DNA from: Akkermansiaceae bacterium | Lineage (GTDB): Bacteria; Verrucomicrobiota; Verrucomicrobiia; Verrucomicrobiales; Akkermansiaceae | Direction: 5' to 3' | Length of the DNA stretch: 64,000 bases | NCBI GenBank assembly: GCA_903827375.1 | Contig: CAIKHZ010000315.1 | Location: forward strand, 1 to 64,000 | Part shown: positions 33,320 through 43,600 of the stretch, one piece after another | Numbering within the stretch: position 1 is the stretch's first letter | Layout of the letters: each line of letters opens with the position of its first letter | Made by a program: the position numbers and the translations under genes | The notes under the pieces: model-generated | What the model was told of the DNA's origin: nothing | Seen by the model: only the letters and a program-made list of their open reading frames with translations | The model's database searches: none

Positions 33320-35664
33320 GCGTTTTCCCGATCATGCCCCTCATCCCTAACACCCAATCCGACGGATCGTCGGCTGGCTGGTTCCTGCACCGCGTGGTCT
33401 GGCTTCTAGCGGTTTTGCTGGCGCTGCCCGCTTGGTCCCAGCAAAAAGGGGCTGGCCAAGCCACTCCCGTCATCGGTTATGCCTTGCCGGCTGGCGGCCG
33501 CCAGGGCAGCCGCTTTGAGGTCACCGTGGGTGGTGCCAATCTTTCTGGTGCGAACACCGCGCTCATTTCCGGGGGCGGGGCGAGTGTTGAGGTGCTGAAA
33601 ATTTTCAAGCCGCTGGCTGCTCCTCGGGAAAAGGCGATTCGCGAGGCGCTGCTAGCGGAGCGTGAGAAAATGAAGGCGGGAAAGCGCACGCCCGGCTTCA
33701 CCCGTGATGAAGATTTGCTCAGCCAAATCGCCCGCAAGGCCGGATTTTCCGACGACGAAGTGGCCGCCTTTCGCGAAACCGTGGCGCAACGCCGCGACCC
33801 CAAACACCAACTCAATCCCCAACTCGTCGAACGCGTCACCCTTCGCGTCACCCTCGCTCCCGACGCACTTCCCGGCAACCGGGAAATCCGCCTACTCACC
33901 CCGGCCGGCCTATCCAATCCATTGGTGTTCCAAGTCGGCGTGCTGCCGGAAATCATGGAAATCGAGCCTAACAACACCACCGAGCAAGCTGCTGCCTCCC
34001 CGGTGACCCTCCCCGCCGTCATCAACGGGCGCATTTTGCCTGGCGACGTGGATTATTTTTCCTTCGACGGGCGCAAAGGCAGGCACCTGACGGTGGCGGT
34101 GGCGGCCCGCGAGCTCATCCCCTATCTGGCTGACGCAGTGCCGGGCTGGTTCCAGGCCACCATCACTCTGATGGATGCCAAGGGCCACGAAGTCGCCTTC
34201 AGCGATGACTTTGGCTACCGGCCCGACCCGTTGCTGTGTGTTAGCCTGCCGGCCGACGGACGCTACACGCTGCGGATTCGTGACTCGATTTGCCGCGGCC
34301 GCGAGGATTTTATCTATCGGATCAGCGTGGGCGAACTCCCCTGCCTAACAGAGCAATTCCCCACTGGCGGTCAAATCCACACCCGGGTGGATGTGCGGGT
34401 GGCTGGCTGGAATTTGCCAGAGCGCAAGTTGGCGGTGGATGCCGGCGACACACCAGGATTGCTAAACATCGGTTTGCATGCGCCGGCCATCGGGTTTGTG
34501 CAGTTTGAAGCCGGCCGTTTTCCCGAGTTCACCGAAGCGACTGACGGCAAAGCCCCCTCAAATCTGAGCTTCCCCTGCACCATTAACGCCATCATCAGCC
34601 ACCCCGGCGAACATGACGTCTTCCCGCTGCACTTGCCGGCGGGTGCCGAGGTTGTAGCGGAAATCCGCGCCCGCAGGCTCGGTTCTCCCCTAGATTCCAT
34701 GCTGCGCGTCACCGATGCCGACGGCAAACTCATCGCTTCCAACGATGACTGCGACGACCCTTCCGCGGGCTTGGAAACCCACCACGCCGATTCCCGCGTC
34801 GCCTTCACCCCGTCGCATGACGGGATCTATCAATTTCACGTGTCCGACACCCAGGGCAAGGGCAGCCCCGCCCATGCCTACCGACTCACCATCGCCCCCC
34901 CGCAACCCGATTTTAAACTGCGCATCGTGCCATCGAGCATCAATGGGCGGGCCGGCAGCATGGTGCCAATCACCGCACAGGTGTTGCGCTTGGATGGCTT
35001 CAGCGGCGAAATCACACTGTCGTTGAAGGATGCGCCTGCGGGATTTGAGTTGGTTGGCGGCAAGGTGCCAGCCGGCACCGACTCACTGCGGCTGACGTTG
35101 AAATTTCCTGATGAAGAAAGCCGGGTGCCGGAGTCGCTGGCCATTGAGGGGCACGCCCGCATCAATAACGCGGATGTCGTGCACCGGGCGCTCGCCGCCG
35201 AGGACCGCATGCAGGCATTTTTCTATCGCCATTTGGTGCCTGCCGAGGAATTGTTAGCATGGGTGCTGCCGCGGCCGCCAGGCACCAAACGCGCACCGGT
35301 CACACCGGCGGGCATGGAGAGATTTCGGGCCGCGTGTGCGGCCGGGGTGAGTATTCCGGCAGGTGGCACCGCCACCCTTCGCTTGCCCGGGCTGGGTGCC
35401 ATCGCTAACAACCGCCCGCTGAAGTTTGCACTCAACGCCCCGCCTCCTGGCATCACCATGGAAACCCAGCCCAGTGGCAATGCCATCGATTTCAAGTTCC
35501 GAGCCGACGCCGCGAAAACCAAACCCGGCCCACTGGGCAACCTCATTGTGAGTGTGTTCACCGAGGTCCAACCGCGCCAAGTCGAGGGCAAACCCGCCAA
35601 ACCCGCCCAGCCCGTCCTCGTCGCCACCCTCCCGCCCATCCCTTGCAAGGTCAGCCCGAAGTAG
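33316..35664 (+). CDS. Secreted PPC-domain protein of the PSD1/DUF1501 operon
   Basis: 782 residues starting at a GTG that overlaps the DUF1501 stop, or at an ATG six codons later (MPLIPNT). A signal peptide (VVWLLAVLLALPAWSQ) is followed by an IPT/TIG-like beta domain (YALPAGGRQGSRFEVTVGG). Two bacterial pre-peptidase C-terminal (PPC) domains come next: one around EIEPNNTTEQAAASP...DVDYFSFDGRKG, and one around NDDCDDPSAGLETHHADSRV. The remainder is beta-rich Ig-like sequence. Such proteins commonly follow PSD1-DUF1501 pairs and are likely the cell-surface or substrate-facing component. No catalytic motif is visible. Confidence 0.82.
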   Translation: MSVFPIMPLIPNTQSDGSSAGWFLHRVVWLLAVLLALPAWSQQKGAGQATPVIGYALPAGGRQGSRFEVTVGGANLSGANTALISGGGASVEVLKIFKPLAAPREKAIREALLAEREKMKAGKRTPGFTRDEDLLSQIARKAGFSDDEVAAFRETVAQRRDPKHQLNPQLVERVTLRVTLAPDALPGNREIRLLTPAGLSNPLVFQVGVLPEIMEIEPNNTTEQAAASPVTLPAVINGRILPGDVDYFSFDGRKGRHLTVAVAARELIPYLADAVPGWFQATITLMDAKGHEVAFSDDFGYRPDPLLCVSLPADGRYTLRIRDSICRGREDFIYRISVGELPCLTEQFPTGGQIHTRVDVRVAGWNLPERKLAVDAGDTPGLLNIGLHAPAIGFVQFEAGRFPEFTEATDGKAPSNLSFPCTINAIISHPGEHDVFPLHLPAGAEVVAEIRARRLGSPLDSMLRVTDADGKLIASNDDCDDPSAGLETHHADSRVAFTPSHDGIYQFHVSDTQGKGSPAHAYRLTIAPPQPDFKLRIVPSSINGRAGSMVPITAQVLRLDGFSGEITLSLKDAPAGFELVGGKVPAGTDSLRLTLKFPDEESRVPESLAIEGHARINNADVVHRALAAEDRMQAFFYRHLVPAEELLAWVLPRPPGTKRAPVTPAGMERFRAACAAGVSIPAGGTATLRLPGLGAIANNRPLKFALNAPPPGITMETQPSGNAIDFKFRADAAKTKPGPLGNLIVSVFTEVQPRQVEGKPAKPAQPVLVATLPPIPCKVSPK

Positions 35665-35746
35665 ATCGTTGTGCTCCCGAGTAAGGCACCTGAAAGTTCA
35701 TAGTAGGTGCCGCGTATTTCCCCAGCCGATTCCATTTTCCGCCACC

Positions 35747-37609
35747 ATGAGAAGGATCCGTCCACTTGCCCTGCTTGCCATGCTCCTGCTCGGGACCATC
35801 GGTTTGCCCGCAGCAGAATCACACCTCGTCCTGGTGGAATGCGAGGCCTTTGCATCCCTCGGAGGCTGGGTGATCGACCAACAATTCATGGATCAGATGG
35901 GCTCGCCTTATCTGCTCGCCCACGGACTGGGTCGGCCGGTGGCCGACGCCACCACCACAGTTAACGTCACCACGCCAGGAAGCTATCGCGTGTGGGTCCG
36001 CACCAAAGACTGGGTCGCCCCATGGCAAGCCCCCGGCAACCCGGGGCGCTTCCAACTCGCAATTGACGGCAAACCGCTGGCCATCACCTTCGGCACCCAA
36101 GGCGCTGAGTGGCACTGGCAGGACGGCGGTCTGATCAAACTGGCCAGCTCAGCAAAACTTGCGCTCCACGACCTAACCGGGTTTGAGGGCCGCTGTGACG
36201 CTATCTTGTTCAGCTTCGACCCCAACTACACACCGCCTAACATGGTCCCCGAAATGACCCCGTGGCGACGGCACCTGCTCGGCCAGCCTGATGCCCCCGA
36301 AGACGCTGGCTGCCACGACCTCGTTGTTATCGGAGGCGGAATGGCCGGCACCTGTGCCGCGCTAGCAGCCGCTCGCCTAGGCCTTGATGTCGCCCTGGTT
36401 CAGGACCGTCCGGTGCTCGGTGGTAACAATTCCTCGGAAGTCCGCGTCTGGCTCAACGGCAATACCTGTTTCCCCCCATACCCGCTGATCGGCGCAATCG
36501 TCAAGGAACTTGAACCCGCCAAACGCGCCCATTACGGCGAGTCTAACAGCGCAGACAAATATGAGGACCAACGACGCCTCGACCTCGTCCGCAACCAACC
36601 AAACCTCACCCTGCTCACCGAGTACCGCGTCAACGAAGTGACCGCCTGCAACCAACAGATCACTGCGGTGACCGCCCAGCACACGCGCAGCAGCCGCCGC
36701 ATTGAGCTGCGCGGCCGTTGGTTCGTTGATGCCACTGGCGACGGCGCAGTCGGCGCTCGTGCCGGTGCCGACTTCGATATGACTCTGGCAGGCCACATGG
36801 GTGTTTCTAATCTCTGGTACCCACAACTCGACTGCGGCTGCGACGATAAGGACGCAATCAATTCCGCGCTGGCTGATACCGGCCAGCCCTCACCGTTCGC
36901 GCGGTGCCCGTGGGCAGTTGATTTATCTAATAAACCATTCCCTGGCCGCACAGGAGACCATGGATTGCAAAACCTAGGGGTCTGGTATTGGGAGTCGGGT
37001 TTCGACCGTCACCCGATCGACGAGGCCGAGTTGATGCGCGACCAGAATCTACGGGCGATGTATGGAGCATGGGACGCGCTCAAGAACGTAGATAACCTCT
37101 ATCCAAATCATCGTTTGGGCTGGGCGGCATTCATAGCTGGCAAGCGGGAATCGCGCCGCTTGCTCGGCGATCTGGTCGCTGCGGAAACGGATTTTCGCAA
37201 GGCTGTGCCCTATCCTGATGGCTGCGTCCCATGCACCTGGCCGATCGACCTGCACTTGTCTGATCCGAAATTCCGCGCCGCCAATGGCGGGGATGCCATC
37301 CTTTCCAGCGCCACCACCAGCAAGGAGTATCATTACGCCGGGCCTTACTGGTTGCCGTATCGTTGCCTGTACAGCCGCAACATGAACAACCTGTTCATGG
37401 CCGGGCGCGACATCAGCGTGACTCATCAGGCCCTCGGCCCGGTACGAGTCATGCGCACTTGTGGCATGATGGGTGAGGTGGTCGGCATGGCCGCCGCTAT
37501 CTGCAAGCGCCATAACACGTCCCCCCGCGGGGTCTATCAAGAACACCTCACGGATCTTCAGGAACTCATGAAGCAAGGTGCCGCCAAGCCACAGCAGTCG
37601 GCCCGTTAG
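35747..37609 (+). CDS. Secreted FAD-dependent oxidoreductase
   Basis: 620 residues from the ATG at 35747; the track start at 35552 overlaps the previous gene and is rejected. A signal peptide (ALLAMLLLGTIGLPAAE) precedes a CBM-like beta domain (about 25-160). A FAD-binding Rossmann fold then carries VVIGGGMAGTCAALAAARLG, and the PF12831-type core has RPVLGGNNSSEVRVW, VDATGDGAVGARAGAD and a C-terminal FMAGRDISVTHQALG. Proteins of this family oxidise unidentified substrates in planctomycetes and verrucomicrobia; a sugar substrate is possible given the CBM-like domain. It follows the PPC gene by 82 bp and may belong to the same operon. Confidence 0.85.
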   Translation: MRRIRPLALLAMLLLGTIGLPAAESHLVLVECEAFASLGGWVIDQQFMDQMGSPYLLAHGLGRPVADATTTVNVTTPGSYRVWVRTKDWVAPWQAPGNPGRFQLAIDGKPLAITFGTQGAEWHWQDGGLIKLASSAKLALHDLTGFEGRCDAILFSFDPNYTPPNMVPEMTPWRRHLLGQPDAPEDAGCHDLVVIGGGMAGTCAALAAARLGLDVALVQDRPVLGGNNSSEVRVWLNGNTCFPPYPLIGAIVKELEPAKRAHYGESNSADKYEDQRRLDLVRNQPNLTLLTEYRVNEVTACNQQITAVTAQHTRSSRRIELRGRWFVDATGDGAVGARAGADFDMTLAGHMGVSNLWYPQLDCGCDDKDAINSALADTGQPSPFARCPWAVDLSNKPFPGRTGDHGLQNLGVWYWESGFDRHPIDEAELMRDQNLRAMYGAWDALKNVDNLYPNHRLGWAAFIAGKRESRRLLGDLVAAETDFRKAVPYPDGCVPCTWPIDLHLSDPKFRAANGGDAILSSATTSKEYHYAGPYWLPYRCLYSRNMNNLFMAGRDISVTHQALGPVRVMRTCGMMGEVVGMAAAICKRHNTSPRGVYQEHLTDLQELMKQGAAKPQQSAR

Positions 37610-38069
37610 GGTAGCCCGGCTGTTTTCTAGGGTATGATTGCAAGGAACGCGGCAGGTGATGCGAAAGGTGTGATCGCACTAACACATAGGGAATTAAACT
37701 TCCTTGCTCGTTTGTTAGTAACCACTCCATTTTCAGAGAGTTATCAAACCAGCTTTTTGGCATCTTGGCCCCTCCTCTACAGGGGGCTGACGCCGATTTC
37801 AAAAAACGGCTCATGCACGCGACGATTCTCCGGCGGGATGCCGGAGACAGCCGCCAAGATGGCGGCGCTCCCCCTCCGCCACAGACAGTCGGTCATTTTT
37901 CTCCCGGGTAATATGCACCGGGAACGCCGAGCCCCAACTCGGCGAGAACCCGCTTTGCAGGCCAAGTTCCTCAATTTTCCACACCCTCAGCCAGCGCCCG
38001 GTTCGGGTGCTAAAGGAAAGAGAAGAATAGTCAATGCCACCCGGTACCCACCCAGACCATCATCACCTA
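37610..38069. other. Convergent intergenic region with hairpins
   Basis: 460 bases between the oxidoreductase (plus) and the zincin (minus). It contains no credible gene. The centre holds a double hairpin listed separately. The stretch 37680-37760 is unusually AT-rich for this window. Confidence 0.5.
37827..37866. repeat. REP-like double hairpin
   Basis: Two adjacent perfect palindromes: TCTCCGGC-GGGAT-GCCGGAGA, then 2 bp later GCCGCCA-AGA-TGGCGGC. The arrangement, in a convergent intergenic gap, is typical of REP/BIME-type repeats and could also stop transcription from both sides. Copy number in the genome cannot be judged from this window. Confidence 0.6.
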
Positions 38070-39608
38070 TCAGCGGTGCGGATTGCCTTGCCAGAGGTCC
38101 GCGATCACGGCGTATCCCGTGGCGTCCTGGTCCTTGAGTTCACAACGGATGAACGGGTAGTGATCGTTGACCAGGAAGTAGCTTTCCATGAGCTCGGCGA
38201 AGTATTCTTTCTCACTGGTCATGGCTGGCAGCGAGACCCGCTTGCCGTCGAAGCGGAGGACTGAGTTGTATTTGCCGTCCTTTTTTGCCTGGTCGTATGC
38301 GGCCGCAATCTTCCTGCCCAGATCGGAATCCTTTTGCGCGTGGCGATCATAGTAGGCGAGCGCCACTTGGTGGAGCACATCGGATTGCTGGAGCATGGAC
38401 CAGTCCATCATCCGTTGTGGATCCCCTATCTCAACCGCGCCCAGCTTGTCGGGATTCACTCCTTCGAGCTGCAACTTCGCACTGTCACCGCAATACTGCA
38501 GATAGGGCCCCTTGCGTCCATATTCGAGCCAGACCGGAATCGCGTGCAATTGCTTCTGCCCCTCGACGGAAATGAAATGATCGATCACGTGCAGCTTGTA
38601 GTTGAGAATCTTCACCATGGCTGTGCAGAGACCCGGCTGCCTAGCCAATTGCGGGTTGACGTAAACCGTCCAGCCATCGACGTCCCGTTTGTCGTATTGA
38701 CTGGTTGGGATATATTTCCCTTTGGCCGGGCCGGAGGCTTTTGCGGTGGCGGCTGCGGCTTGGGGGTGGTCCAGATAGGTGGCGAGGGATGTTTCCAGGC
38801 GAATAATTTGCCGGGGATCCACTCCCCAATACCGTTCAACCAGTCGTGCCATCGCGGGGTCCTGCTCGCGCAATTCGGCCCGCACAAACGGGTAGATGTC
38901 ATTGACTCCGAAATAGGCTTCTGAGCTTTCCGCCAGATATTCCATGCGGTTAGTCCGGGCGTAATGCGAGCCGACTCCGCCATCCCAGATCTTCACCTTC
39001 TCATTGATTCCGGATTTCATCATGCGCTGATAATTGGCCTCGCATTCTGCGTTGCCATAGTCATGACCCTTGCCGATGAAATGGTGGTCATAGCCGTGTG
39101 TCATCTCGTGGAAGATAACGAACGGATGGCGGTAGCTGTCACCGACATACCCTTTGGCGCTGAGCGAAATCATCGAATCCGGGTCCTTCGGCAGTTTGTA
39201 GCCGCGCTCAAGCAGCCATGCGGTTTCCGGATGATAGGACAGGCCGACCTTTTCATCGTACTCGATCCAGATGGGCGTGTGCTCCTGCAGGTTGCAGACC
39301 GCGGTGGCGGGAGCGGCCAGTTTGATCTGGTAGAGATCCCATTTCAAATGTCCGAAGGTTTTGGCCATTTGTTCGGGATACTGCTTGAGGACATCGCGAT
39401 TTGTGTAGATCGTCCAGCCCTCCATATTCCGAACTTCAAACCGCTCGGCGCTGACCGGCTGGACGACTGGGCCAGTCACCGGATCCTCATTTGCCTGCTG
39501 GGCTCTGGCGGTCGGCAGCAAGCAGATGATGGACCACAAGACTGAGGTGCGTCTTGTGATGGATTGTGGTTTCCGGAAATAACGACGAGGGGGGCACTTG
39601 GCTTCCAT
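38070..39608 (-). CDS. ATLF-type zincin with an inactive tandem second domain
   Basis: 512 residues if started at the ATG at 39608; the track ORF runs to 40202 but its first 198 codons are debris of other genes. After a signal-like segment (LWSIICLLPTARAQQ) there are two tandem copies of an anthrax-lethal-factor-like (ATLF) metallopeptidase fold. Each opens with GWT(I/V)Y(T/V)N. Copy 1 (about 55-265) has an intact zinc motif HEMTH at 167-171 and the third ligand region MEYLAESSEAYFG (E227). Copy 2 (about 305-510) has HQVAL where HExxH should be, at 413-417, but keeps EYFAELMESYF. It is therefore probably a secreted peptidase with a non-catalytic second domain. The true N-terminus is uncertain. 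Confidence 0.7.
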   Translation of the reverse strand: MEAKCPPRRYFRKPQSITRRTSVLWSIICLLPTARAQQANEDPVTGPVVQPVSAERFEVRNMEGWTIYTNRDVLKQYPEQMAKTFGHLKWDLYQIKLAAPATAVCNLQEHTPIWIEYDEKVGLSYHPETAWLLERGYKLPKDPDSMISLSAKGYVGDSYRHPFVIFHEMTHGYDHHFIGKGHDYGNAECEANYQRMMKSGINEKVKIWDGGVGSHYARTNRMEYLAESSEAYFGVNDIYPFVRAELREQDPAMARLVERYWGVDPRQIIRLETSLATYLDHPQAAAATAKASGPAKGKYIPTSQYDKRDVDGWTVYVNPQLARQPGLCTAMVKILNYKLHVIDHFISVEGQKQLHAIPVWLEYGRKGPYLQYCGDSAKLQLEGVNPDKLGAVEIGDPQRMMDWSMLQQSDVLHQVALAYYDRHAQKDSDLGRKIAAAYDQAKKDGKYNSVLRFDGKRVSLPAMTSEKEYFAELMESYFLVNDHYPFIRCELKDQDATGYAVIADLWQGNPHR

Positions 39609-39872
39609 TGCCAGTGAACGGTGTCGGGCACTTGGATCTTTCAGCACGGACCTACACGACACCAACTGCACTGGGTGGTCCGCCGCCCTTCCCTCCCCAC
39701 TTGGTAGATCTGTATATCCGTGACTCGTTCCCCAGAAACGAATCTTGTCCCATAAGGCCTTTGTTACTTCGTGCTTTGCAATGTAGACCTTATTTACTGC
39801 AACATCGTGCAACGGAAAGTCCTCGCCTGGTTGAAAATGCCTAATCCCGGTCATGGGGAAATAGAGACTGTC
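39609..39872 (-). pseudogene. Fragment of a formylglycine-generating-enzyme (SUMF1) gene
   Basis: About 88 codons read open in frame with the zincin. They match the start of an FGE/SUMF1 domain: VAVNKVYIAKHEVTKALWDK, then GYTDLPSGEGRAADHPVQLVS. The sequence loses similarity immediately after, where the next FGE helix should lie. Everything containing the catalytic cysteines is missing. FGE activates sulfatases, so a sulfatase-related gene once stood here or was recombined in. Confidence 0.65.
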
Positions 39873-39968
39873 CCGGACGGGAGCCTGGTGATTCCGATAG
39901 AAGTTTTCAAGTTTGGCAAGCATTACGCCAGGGTTTTTTGAATCGAAAAGATCTGTTGGTCCATTACC

Positions 39969-40549
39969 GAACTTCCGTCCGTTTTGAGTTTTCTTGAAAT
40001 TCTCGACCGTCATCTGCCGACAATAGAACTGATGAAAACAGACCGGCAGCTCAGGACGGTTCCAGCATTTTCGCCAGCCACTGATGAGACTGTGCAGGTT
40101 GTTGTAATAGGTGAGGCCGCCGCCGATGTTGGAGTATCCTTGGTTCCAGATGCAGCCGCGGATGGCATAGGGGATCACGGGGTTGAGCTTGCCGTTGAAC
40201 ATCCCTTCTTACCCGGACCTTCGGTGATGATAATCCGTTAGGGAGCGGCATTCGCCTCGAGCGGGTCGAGTGTTAGCAGCCACTTGCCATCCTTGCCAGC
40301 CTGCGCGGTCTGCTGCTGTCCGGCAAATGCCACCGTCACCATGGTGCCCGGTTTGCTGCAGCCCCAGACTGGCAGTTTCATCTGGCGTTGCAGGATCGCG
40401 TTATCGGCAAAGGGTGCGCCCATCTCGATGGCGGGGCTGGGTTTAGCCGCAGGCTTGACCTCCTCCGCTCGCGCCACCAGGGGAGCGAGCAGCATGGCTG
40501 CGGCGGCGAGGGTAAGTAACATCGATGAGCGTGACAGTGGATGATTCAT
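39969..40549 (-). pseudogene. Broken sialate O-acetylesterase gene
   Basis: Two pieces of one esterase gene. The 5' piece (40238-40549) encodes a signal peptide (MLLTLAAAAMLLAPLVARA) and the N-terminal jelly roll PFADNAILQRQMKLPVWG, then stops at TAA. The 3' piece (39969-40202) encodes MFNGKLNPVIPYAIRGCIWN and LTYYNNLHSLISGWRKCW from near the end of the SGNH domain. The intervening ~150-200 residues with the catalytic GQSN block are gone, a TAA stands between the pieces, and the WYQGESN-type motif has become WNQGYSN. The gene cannot make an active esterase. Confidence 0.75.
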
Positions 40550-40601
40550 ATATCTGCTAGAGGCATTCATGGCTTGTAGGGATATTTCTCGCAGGTCTGG
40601 A

Positions 40602-43600
40602 TCAGGGCCGGTTCCGTTTCATGACGATGAGCGGGGATTTCCAGCCGGCGGGGTTTTTCTCGCTGAAGCCGCCGGCTTCGACGGCGAGGTATTCCGTGCC
40701 GTCGATGGTCCGCAGCGTCATCTTGAGCGCCTGCCAGCGGGTCATGTCTATCAGGGTATCGCCGGACCAGATCCGGGTCGCCTTGTCTGTAATGCCATCC
40801 TCCTTGAGGGTAAGTCCCCCGAAGGGTGCGTTGTTGATGGGGGCCGGTTTGGCGGGATCGAAGGCTTCAAGCGCCGGAACCATTGCGACGGCGGTCCATG
40901 AACCTAGCAGCTGCGGGTTGGCGACGAACTTGCCGTCGTAGTGGAAGCGGTCGTCGGTGGTTTGGAACTCCTTGTTTTCAGGATCCTGCTTTTCCTGCCA
41001 TGCGGCGGAGAGCATCGGGATGACTGTCGCGGATTTTCGGAACGCGGCGTCATCCAGCGGCGGGAGTTTCATTTCCTCGATCCACATGCTGAAGACCCCC
41101 TGAGGGACCGGTGGCATGGTTGCAATCGCCCGGTCACCGTAGCGGAGGAAGGTGGTGGCGGCGAGGGTGACGGGGCCATTGCCAAACTCATCGAGGAGCT
41201 CCTTGGTGATGAAGGCACCGCGGAGGGTGCCGCCGCTGCCCCGGCCGATGCCTTCCTTGACCTCGACCAACGGTTTGCCGTTGAGGTAGAGCCGGTAGCC
41301 ATCGCCAGCACCAACATATAAGCCGGTGCTGACAACGATTCGATAGAGGTATCCCGGTTGGGGCGGCGGGAGCCGAAAAGTGCCGCGAACTAACAGGACT
41401 TCCTTATCCCACAGGGTGCGCATCGGGTCCGGAGAACTGAATCTGCCGCGCGGGTCCGGGTCGGTGACCACCTTGCCTTGATACTGGCCAAACGGAGCCT
41501 GCCCTTTTTTCCAACCGGCCTGGGCGGGGTCGAATCCGGGGGTGAACCAATTCTCCATTCCCTGCGGGTAAGTCACCTTGCGATAGCGCCATGGCGAGAG
41601 GTCGTATTTTTGCTTTTCCGGCGGATCGAAGGTGAAGAAATCCCAGCTGGCATCCTTCAGGTTCGGGTCGAAAAGATGCCAGTCGTAGTCGTGGACGCCC
41701 ACCTTGCGATAAAGCCCGGCCAAGGGGTCGAAGGCGGTGGTGATGTTGCTGCTTTGACGGGTGGCCTGGGCTTCGGCCAGCAGGTAATCGCGGTTATTGC
41801 CGATGTATTCGTACACGAGTTGGTCGCGGATGATCGGGCCGATCGCCTGTTGCAACTCGGGGCCGAAATTCGCCGGGTTGGCGGAGAGGAAGATCGAGGA
41901 GTATGGCAATAGTTGCTCTGGGTAGAGTTCCTTGCCGAGTTTGTAAAGCAGGTCATAGCCGCCTGGTGCGCCGGCCAAGGTGTTAGCTAGAAATTCCAAT
42001 TGTGAGTCATAGGTCTTGGTGATGTCCTGGCCGCCGGGGGCGGTTTTCACGCCATCGAAGCCCGTGTAGGCCGCCTTCAGGGACTCGACCGCCAGTTGTT
42101 GCACCTCGGGGGGGGCCGCGCGGATGCTGGCTAACATTTCCTCCCACTCGACTGAGCAGGTCGCGTTGAAACGTTGGCAGGTGCGCAGCGTTTCCCCGAT
42201 GGCAGGCAGGATTTTCTGATAGCAATGCGGGTCGGCAGCAACCCGGCAGAGCGCGTTGAGCGCGGCACTTTGCAGCCACCATTCCTGATGTTTGAGGTAG
42301 GGTAGAATGAGGTCGAAGTGCGAGGCGATAACGTTGGCAGGGAGCCGTCCGAAGAGATTGAGAACGGCGTCCTTCACCCACCACGATTCCTCCGGGTCCT
42401 TGAGCATTGCGACTAACAGGTCAAGCATCGCAGGTTGGACAAAGGCTGCCAGCGAATCACCCGTTAGATTGGTGGCAACCGCGTGGATCGCGGCGCAGCG
42501 GACGCGCACATCTTTGGAGCGGATGAACTCAAGCACGAGGGCGGGCCGGGCCTTGCCACCGCCGGGGATCGCCTTGCCGAGGTACAGGGTGTCGAGGCCC
42601 ATGGCCTTGCGGGCGGCTATCAGGCGCACGAAATGATCGGGGTGATGGACGTAGCGGCGCAATGTGTCGTCGCTGACGTCGGGTTGGGTCATGCGGACGA
42701 GCAACGGGCGACCGGAGTCATTGGCGAGGGTTTCGTTGGAAAAATCCGCACGTTTGCCATCGGGGAAGGCGGCCGGTTGGATCGAGTCGAAGGCGTCGTC
42801 GGCCTGGGTGCCCCACGGGCGCTTCGGGAGTGGGTAGGGCTTGGAGAATTTTGACGGCGGCGCGCCGGTGATGCGCAATGTTTTGCGGGGGATCGTATAG
42901 GTGAGCGCATAGCCGGCACCCCACGCGACGGTGTCATAGTCGGCCCCGCCGAGGATACCGAAGGATCCGTCGAAGCGGCGGGACAACTCGTAATGCCAGC
43001 GCCGGTTGTCCATGAACTCCCGGTATTGGGCCGGCATTTTCTGTTGGAGCAGGCCCATCGCAGCGCTGCGCCAGATTTCACCGATGCCGCCGCCGGTATG
43101 GCCGTGGAGCATGCAGGTGGTGGTGTAGAAGCTGGTCAGCGCGGCGGCATCGCGGGCACCGGCGTAAACTGACTGCTCGCCATTGGGTGTTAGAGACGCG
43201 GCAGCGGCCATGGCGAAGGCGAGGTTGCCGTTCTTGCCGTTGTCAACTAGGCCGTTTTCCGGCCGGTTGTCGCCGTAGGGATTGTTGCCTCGACCGGCCC
43301 AGCGGAAAAAGTGGCTCAGCGCCCCGAGCAGCGCATGGTCGGGCACGTTCGCGCCGCACTCCTTGGCCAGCAGCAGGAAGGTGACCACTGCGGTGCCGCC
43401 GGCGTTGAGGTGACCGCCGCCGCCGCCATAGGTGACCGCCGCCACCCCGCCGCGGCCGGCCCAACCGTCGAGGTATTGTGCCTTCACCGCGCTGTTCACC
43501 CAACCTTGGATGGTTGGCAGGACCTCCTGGTCGCCGGTGCGCAGGTAGTATTCACACAGTGGGATGCCACCGTAGCCAAGGTGCCAGGCGTAGGCGGGAG

